Shown: one piece after another, positions 37,201-46,200 of the stretch
Layout of the letters: each line of letters begins with the position of its first letter
Position numbering within the stretch: position 1 is the first letter of the stretch
Assembly: GCA_022495005.1 (NCBI GenBank)
Contig: JAGYXB010000196.1
Location: forward strand, 62,001-126,000
Length of the DNA: 64,000 bases
Direction of reading: 5' to 3'
Source of the DNA: Rhyacophila brunnea
Taxonomy: Eukaryota; Arthropoda; Insecta; Trichoptera; Rhyacophilidae
Notes under the pieces: model-generated
The model's input: the letters and a program-made list of their open reading frames with translations, nothing else
What the model was told of the DNA's origin: nothing
Databases searched by the model: none
Translations under genes and position numbers: made by a program

Positions 37201-40200
37201 CTCCGCTTATTTGTAGTGATCATCTAAAAATGTTCTGATCCATTCCGACCTCTTGCACCATCAGTATTTCCTCGTCCTGATCTTAAACGCTCTCCAACTA
37301 ATCTAATCATACACGTCCGGGCCCTGATTGTTATCCAGTTAAACTTGCTCTCCAAACTCCAGATAACTATCTTTCTATTTTATTGCAATAAACATAATTT
37401 ATTTTTTATCAGGTGTTCTCCGTCCTCTTCTTCCTCATGCTGCTGGTCTTAGGAATGGGGTGTGCTATCTCATACATGTGCTCAATCTCCGCGGTTCTAT
37501 CAGACCACTATAAAGAATATCCTTACTGGTGGTTTGCCCTGGCCAGCTGCAGTGTCAGTTTCCTAGCTGGTCTCGTATATGTCACGCCAGTAAGTTAATT
37601 AATAAAATAGTTTTAACGCCAAGTATAAGGACTCATACACACGACACTGCGTGCATTTTAGAATCAAGTAAGACCTGCATCAATGCACACAAATAGTGTT
37701 TCCCAAAGTGTGGTACGCGTACCCCCTGGGGTACGGGAAGAGTTTGGAGGAGGTACGCGCTGCACCGGGCTTTAGCTGCGCCTGGAGTCTGGACGACATC
37801 AACACAACATCCATGCTAGAAGGTTTATCGCATGCAGAAGAGGAGCAGTAATTGTTGAAATTATCTAAAGACTGATTCTTGAAAAACAAATATAAGGAAT
37901 GTGCTTACATCATTCGTAATCCTGTGCTGCTTACATGATTGTGTATCCAGTTTTAACAGAGAGAGTCCTAATACACATCTTACCTTTTCCATCTTTATAT
38001 ATATGTGAAGTTGCTTTTTCAGCATTAATTTGTAGACATTAAGTACAAAAAAGAACAGGCTTTTGGATGTGGAACCGCATCTCAAATTTAAATTAACAAC
38101 CAGGGAACCAAATTATGATGATCTGTCTCAAAATAAATAATTTCATTCTTCTCATTGATTATAATGATTAATGAATGTTATATTTATAATATAACTTTTA
38201 TTTATATTTTATTATGAATGAATTTTATTTTTCGTTTATTATTCTTTTGTTTATGTACCGACTAAAAAAGGGAAACATAACTATGTTTTAATTGCTATTA
38301 AAGTATACTTATGCATTTTTTTTGATGAGGGGTACTCAGTGTTACGAAAATTATAGAAGGGGTACACATGTGTACCTAGAGCATCCAGCAACAGAAAATG
38401 AAAAGTTCAATTTAATATACTTTAGATTTAATGATTATTTTCGACAGTGGCGCACCCAGGGGGGGGCAAAGGGACAAAAGACCGATAAACGAGAAATTAG
38501 GCTGTGTAGAAGAAAAAGAGCCTATGGGACTAATTTACATTCTCCTCCTTGGGCTTCCCTCAATATTAAATCCTGAGTGCGCCACTGATTTTCGTTACCT
38601 AACCTAACGTACCTATCTAAAACATTAAAATAAATAACCTAACAATGTTTAAAAACACTTTAATATTGGTGTGTTCTTTTAACCACAGACCGCTCTTCGT
38701 TTCATACGTTTATTGATAGCATGGTTTATATTTTAGGGTGGACAATACATTCTTAACTTGGTGGATTACTTTGGTGGAACATTCCTAATTTTAGGGATGG
38801 CAATTGGAGAACTTGTAGGAGTCATCTGGATATACGGTTGGTATAAAAAAAAAAAAATATGCAGTAGCGGGTTTAGGGACGTGGATTCTCGTCTAACTAA
38901 ATAACCGATTTTGAGCCCCCCACGATAAAAAATACCTCGATCAAGGCCTGAGCAAAAACGATGCATAAGTGCGAGTGAGAAAGTATTCGGCACCCTTATA
39001 ATCACTGCAATACGCGCTAGAGTAAGATAAAAGGTTTACAGATGTGTAGAAGATTTTTTTGTCGGCGTAGCCGCCAAATCTTAGTTTGTTGCTTAAGCGT
39101 CAATTACATTGAGCTTCTTTACGAGCTGTTTGTTGGCGAATTTATAATCTGCCTGTAAAGTCGCCCAATGTAATCATCGAACAAACTAACATGTTCGATG
39201 ATTACACTGGGCGACTTTACAGTCATATTATAAATTCGCCAACAAACAGCTCATAAAGAAGCTCAATGTAATTGAAGCTTTAACTAAGCGTCGATAACAT
39301 GCGAGCGCGTATTGCTAAAATTGATATTTTTGTGTTAAACATAAAGTCAGTGGTAAATATTTTTAGTTAATTAAGTAGAAAAGATGGTTCTGTGTGCTGT
39401 ATTAAAATGTGGTTGCCGTACTGATAAGCAAGAAGATGGTATTACGTTTCATAGGTAAGTTGATACATGTTCGTGATAATTTTATTTGTATATTATTATA
39501 TATTTTAATATCAAATGACCGTATTTCTTTAAAATAACTTAAATTGTGGATATTTTTACCTAATGGTTCCATTTTAATAATTTTAAAAATACTATATAAC
39601 GTAAAAAAATAGAAAAATAATTTTTATTCTGAGCGTCTAGCGCGAGCAATTTGGGCGAGCACTATCAAAATGGTCTATGGTCTCGAAAATTTGTATACGA
39701 ATGCGTTCGCTCGCCCACAGACCAAGCGAACGGCACGCAGCTTCATTTAGCAATGCAATGGGTGGCGTCTAGATGTATATATAGTCTAAGACCTCGATAC
39801 ATTTTTTTAATATTAGCAAGTGTAAGTACGTTATAACAAAAAATTGGAATGATCCTGACAACAGCAGCGAAGGGTGAAGGGTAGAGGTAAGCTGTTAAGA
39901 TCCGCCATAAATATTACACACTAAACTTTGTCAGTCATACGTATTTGTTTTCATTGAAATAAGACTACAATTTTATTTACAGATGGTGTTGGTTAGTTTT
40001 TAAAATTCAATTAAACCCTGCGAAAACCATGCCATAATAGATAATAGTCAAAAAATATTTGTCTATCTATAAAATATCTACAATTATATCATACATAACT
40101 TGGATACGTTATAGATAGCATAATATTTTGTATCTGTTATAGTTTGGTTTAGGCAGGGCTAATGAATTTAAAAAATAATGAACCAACAATATCTGTAATA

Positions 40201-43200
40201 CAATGAAAAAGTACGCACAATTTTTTCGTATCGCGCAAAATATACCAAAACTATTATGGTTTGGTTTAGGCGGGGTTAATTGATTTTGAAAAACTAACCA
40301 ACACCATCTGTAAATTGTAGTCTTGTCTTAGTTCAATAAAAACGAATACCTACGTATGACTAATAAAGTTTAATGCGCAATATTTATGGTGGATCTTAAC
40401 AGCCTATCCCCACTCTTCGCTACTATCTGACACCGATTAGTAATTAAAGTAACTCAATACTTTGATTTAAAATACAAAAGCCGATTACCAACAATTCTAC
40501 GTGCCGCTAGAAAGCGCTTCAGAGAGTATTTTAAAAACATTAGTAAGTTAACTTCGTTGCAATTACATAAGGCGCGTGTAGTTTAGTGGTCAGAACACAT
40601 GGGCGCGAATCCCAGGGGGCACAGGTCCGAAGCCTGCTGGGTCTCATATTTTTATATTCAAAACGATTTTTATCAGATATATTGATGAGTGAAGTGTTTT
40701 CAAATAATATATGTAATAATTATAATTGTTTGGTAAAGTAAAAATACGTCTGACGTAGGGATTGCAATACCGGTATTTCAAAACCGAAATACCGGTTTTA
40801 AAAATCCAAAATACCGGAATTGTCGGTATTAAGAAAGCACACTCGTTTACGTTTTTGAAAATGAATTAAGTAATATGCTGCTAAAATGCAAATATATTGA
40901 GTGAATCCAACAGAGGTGAAAAAATAATAAAACAAATTTCATCAAATATATTTATATAAGTAATTGTCGCGATGCATTATCATTATATTATATCGAAATA
41001 GAAAACATCTGTGACAAAAATGTTTAATTATTCTATAATTATCGATGACTGTACAAGCGTTGAATTTAAGAAGCTTTTCCTGCAGCCGGACTTATTTGCA
41101 CTTGATGAACTTTTGAGGGCTTTAGTTAAAATTATCAATATATTCAAATTAATTGTAAAAAATCACTAGTTCTACAATTATGATCAATACAAATTTTTAA
41201 ATAGCAACGTAATAAATGTAGGTATGTAGGTTTTTGCTATAAAATATTATTTTAAAAAGATTTTAATAGCTATATTTATTGATAAGCACCTACTTTTGTT
41301 TTTTTTCAATGTTTAATAAATACCAGTATTCAATAAGAAATACCGAAAAACCGGTATTGAAATTTTCATTCGGTATTGCAATCCCTAGTCTGGTTGTATA
41401 TTCGAATTCACATATAATGATAGAAATTCATGATATTACATTATTTATAATCTATATACTTGTAAATTTCAGGTCTTGAAGACTTCTGCGAAGACATAGA
41501 ATTCATGACGGGCCGCAAGGTTTCAGTCTACTGGAGATGGTGCTGGGGTGTCGTAACACCTCTCATCATGTTATTCGTCTTCTTCTACGCATTTGCGAGC
41601 ATCCAACCACTCACCTATGGCGAAAAATTCTACCCTATATCAGGATATGGTAATACTCATTTCAGATTGTAAAATAAACAAACAAATTAATTAATACCCC
41701 CCCATCCCTATTCGTATTGGTATAGTAAAATAAATTAAATATTGTGTATTGGGTGTGGACAAGCGAAAAATGTTAAAAGTGCAGTTACCTCGGATATCTT
41801 ATGAATATATTATAAACATTTTTTTAGAATTATTAATAACCATGTCCTTGCTGTTTCGTACAAGGTGGTTGTTAGTAATTTTGAACAGTCGTAAACACCC
41901 AGGCTTTGAGAAAAACACATTTGTGTCCTCACCGGGATCGAACCCAGAACTCTTGTGTGGTTACTCACTGCACCACGAGACCCGCCTATATTATATCATC
42001 ATCATCATCATCATCAGCCAGGGTCAATCCACTGCTGGATGAAGGCCTCCCCAAGCTTCTTCCAACTCATTCGGTCCTATGTCGTCCGCTGCCACGTATT
42101 TCTACCGAACTTTACCAGTTCGTCAATCCAGCGGCTTTTAGGGCGACCCTGTAGCCGTTTCGTGCCCCTTGGGTACCACTGGATGACGACATTTGTCTAG
42201 CAGCCGTCTTTTCGGCGAGCAATGTGCCCCGCCCATCTCCATTTCAGCTGTTTGGCAACGTCTATTACATCGCGTACTCCTGTCTGCTTCCTAACCCATT
42301 CGTTTCTCTTACGTATATTATATACATTGAAATTAATGCACCAACCACATCCGGTTTTAATAAGGCATTTCACGGGACCCTACGTTTGCTGTGAAGCATC
42401 ATTTTTTATGACTGGGAATGTCTCAGGAGCAGTTACCCAAGATTGAGGTCGCCATGCACTCAAATGCGCTTTGACTGAATTTAGATGACTATTTTCTACA
42501 AAATTTACAGTTAGTGTTTATTGAATTCGTATTTTATGAAGATGTAGTTTGTGCGATTGTCCGTAAATGAGTGTTAAAAAAACAGTACAGTGTAACAAAC
42601 TTATCTGTAATCTTATCTGTATAATTGGTGGGGGAGCCGCATTCGAAAACTACCCAATGAAGACTCGTAGCTGGACAGCATCTGACATTCGACCTCGACC
42701 TCGTAAGTCCGATATTATGGAAAAATTAAGTTTGTTCGACAACATTTAAACAAAAAAAACATTTTAAATCACCTCGGTTCTCTAGACTAGTATGCTGTCC
42801 ATCTATCGACAAATTTTAAAAACTCGTAGGTCTTGTGGTTTCAAACATGAAATTAAAACCTCGTATTTCACAACCCGTGTTGATTCATCAATTACAAAGG
42901 TGTTTAAAATATTGTTTTTATTACGTTTTTTCCTTCCCTTCAACATTCTTCTTCAAGAGACTTACGAGGTTTTAATAGTAAGGTGACGATAAAATATGGT
43001 AGTTCGTAGTTCCATTTTTGACCGTTCTTCAGATAAGTTTGTGGGACTGTAATATGGGTGTGCTGCAAGGAATTTCTAAATCTAATAGTAAGTACACACG
43101 CACGTTCTTGCTCGATGGTTTTACGCTGATTCCAACATGTCTCAACATGTGTACCGTCTGGCTCGATGGTTTTTTGTTCGACATCGAACAAATTGCGCTA

Positions 43201-46200
43201 TCCGAAAAATATTGAAGGTCCATAATTCTTGCGCGATGTAATTTGAGCGAGGGAGTGAGGACGCACCGGCAAGGCTAGTGTGGCCTCGCTCTCACTCGTG
43301 GTCTAAGTCGTGGCGGTGCGACAGTGGCCTCACAGCGTCTTGTGTCGAGTTGCTGGACTGTGTGGAACGGTGTGGACGCAACGACGAGCATGTTTCCAAG
43401 TCAATATGCTCGATCGAGCAAGAACGTACGTGGGTACCAGGCTTAAGATGTTCAAACTATGTAACAAACGCCTCGTATGATTCTATGAAAACCGCCTCTG
43501 ATTATTGTTCATATTTTATTTATTATTTCAGTGGCAGGTTGGTCTCTATTGGCTTTTGGACTTCTTCAACTGCCAATCTGGATGGGGGTGAGCTTCTTCA
43601 AGAACCGATCGGGTTCTATATCTAAGGTAACTTGTGTAGTATCCACAAAATTCCCGATTTCCATCATGCGTTAACTTTAAGTTTTCCTTGAAGTGTTTTT
43701 CTATCATTTAAAAATATGCCACAATTTACCCTCTAGTCCAGGGATAGCGAACCTTTTTACGTACGCGTGCCAAAATTTCCCAAATAATATTTTTCGAGTG
43801 TCTGACGTGCCAAGCAGATTTTTATGGCGAAAAATTTTTTTTTTAGTAATCCCGAAAGCCGAAATCCCGAATACCGAAATCCCGAACGCTGAAATCCCGA
43901 ATGGCCGGAATCCCGAAGGCCGAAATCCCGAAAAATAAAAAAAACACAAACACCAATAATTGCGCAATTTTGTAAGAGGGACAAATCCATTTGTTCCACA
44001 AAATTGTATCTCCTGAAAAAAATTGCGCAATCTGCAAAACCAATTTTCCACAAAATTCAAGATTGCGCAATTATTGATGTTTATATTTTTTATTTTTCGT
44101 TTTTTTATATTTCCAGAAAAAATGGACTTTTGTCTCTCTTGTAAACATTGCACAATTCAATATTGCGCAATTATTGGTGTTTGTATTTTTTATTTTTCGG
44201 GATTTCGGCCTTCGGGATTCCGACCATTCGGGATTCCGGCCATTCGGGATTTCAGCGTACGGGATTTCGGTATTCGGGATTTCGGCTTTCGAGATTTCGG
44301 CTTTCAGGATTTAGGCTTTCGGGATTTCGGCCATTCGGGATTTTGGCCATTCGGGATTTCGGCCATTCGGGATTTTAGCATTCGGGATTTCGGCCTTCGG
44401 GATTCCGGCCTTCGAGATTTCGACCCAAACCCATTTGAATGACTGCCGATAATTAATTTCATAAAGTTATATTTTTATTTTTAATTCCCCGATCCTAAGG
44501 ACCGACCTATGATTATTTTTTAAAATGATTTGCCTGCAAATATTTATACAATGCGATTTGTCATTATTTATGGATGCATTTCGTCGTTTCCATTTCCTCA
44601 TCGATTGGTACCTAAAACAATATGAAAAATCGAAGAAAATACGCAGGGCTATGTCATTATTATTTTTTTAATATTATAAGTAAGTACCTACTTACTTAAG
44701 TAGGTGTATATTTATTTGTAAAACTTATTTATAAAAAAAAAAACATTTTTTAAAATATATAAAATAATTTCTTTTATTTTGTTAACTGTCAATTCATGGC
44801 GGAAATGCATTTTATTGTTGTTTAATTTAATAAAACGCAATTTTTTGTAGTACCTCTGAGGCGGACGAAACCGGTCCTAATTTATTGATTAAAAGTGGAA
44901 TAAGCACTACAAAAAAATGCGTTTTATTAAATTAAACAACAATATATAAAATAGTTATATTTCTTTTCTCTTCAAAATGAAACATTCGCGTGCCGTGCAA
45001 AATAATCTCGCGTGCAACTGGTGGCACGCGTGCCGTAGGTTCGCCATCCCTGCTCTAGTCTGTCGAACTCCCCCGGCAAACGAACCATTCACATAATACA
45101 AATTAGACATGACGCTGATAGATGACATTGACGAGACATAATTTTGATCGATTCTCCGATACTTTTTTTTGATATGACGTCTCGCCGATTTTTCGGGACG
45201 TCACGCTTTTTAAGGGCTCATATGCGCCACGTAGGTCAAAATGGAGCTTTTATGGTATTTTCAGAGCATAAGCCTGGACATTCCTTAAACGTTGTAGATA
45301 ATCTATTTACATAATTTTAAAGCCTTATTAGCCTTTATATTTATTTTAAACATTTGATGACTGCATAAAGTATTTTTATTACATAAAATAGTATTCTTTT
45401 AAACCTCTCGATCTAATGTTTTAGAATATAGTCATATTTCAGTATAGTCATTTTTAATACGCCATTTCTATTGGCATTTCCCAGTGGTTAAGCCAGGGCT
45501 CGAAATGGACCGGAGCGCACCGGAGCGCCGTTCCGGTTCGTGGAATCTGTAAAGTTATCGTTCCGTCTCGCGGTTAAAATATTTTGACCGTCTGCGCTAG
45601 ATATGCCATATAACAAAAAATCTAGCATAATTATGTTTATAAAATACCCATAAAATTTTATAACCATGTTAACATCCTCAGAAAATTTTCGAGCGCTCCG
45701 GTTCGTAAACTTTTCCATTTCGAGTGCTGGGTTAAGCTACAACATACGGCCGTAGCCATAAATTAATAAACGATAACTGAATCAGGGAGTAAGATCATGT
45801 TAATGCGCGTGTTTGAACATGTACCTAACCGAAAAAAAACGATTTGTTTTTCGGTTCGTTAAAATAAATATAAAGCATAATAAGGCTTCAAAATTATATA
45901 AATAGACTATCTACAACGTTTAATGAATGTCTAGGCTTATGCTATGAAAATACCATAAAATCTCCATTTTGACCTACGTGGGCCGTTAAGCAAAAGTAGA
46001 TTGTCGGGCGCGCGGGATAGCTAAATTCACGATTATTCAACAAATATAAATAAGAAGTTTAAAATTGTATACAAACTGTAAACAATAATAATGTAGATCG
46101 GCATTAGGTACGATTTTTCGCGTGAAAATATTTTCGCACAGCTATGTTTCATAACCATGAATAACGAAATAAGTTTTGAAAGTATATATAGATAGACTAT

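Larger units (their letters stand above)
43739..45052. mobile_element. hAT element, family 'CAGGGATGGCGAACC', complete
   Basis: The ends CAGGGATAGCGAACC and GGTTCGCCATCCCTG are flanked by a perfect duplication, ctctagtc at 43731-43738 and 45053-45060. Subterminal ACGCGTGCC motifs repeat near both ends. It is 1314 bases long with no transposase. It carries a palindromic minisatellite (43849-44430) and a small inverted repeat (44810-44945). Confidence 0.92.

Noticed and set aside
43278..43625. 115-codon plus-strand frame overlapping NAAT exon 12
   Set aside because: It runs in a different frame from the TM12 exon, which has conserved residues and correct splice sites, so the longer frame is incidental.
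43704..44442. Regular short repeats that at first glance resemble a CRISPR-like array, with open frames up to 149 codons
   Set aside because: Units are contiguous, with no unique spacers, they diverge freely, and the two arrays are inverted inside a hAT element. The frames encode only the translated repeat.
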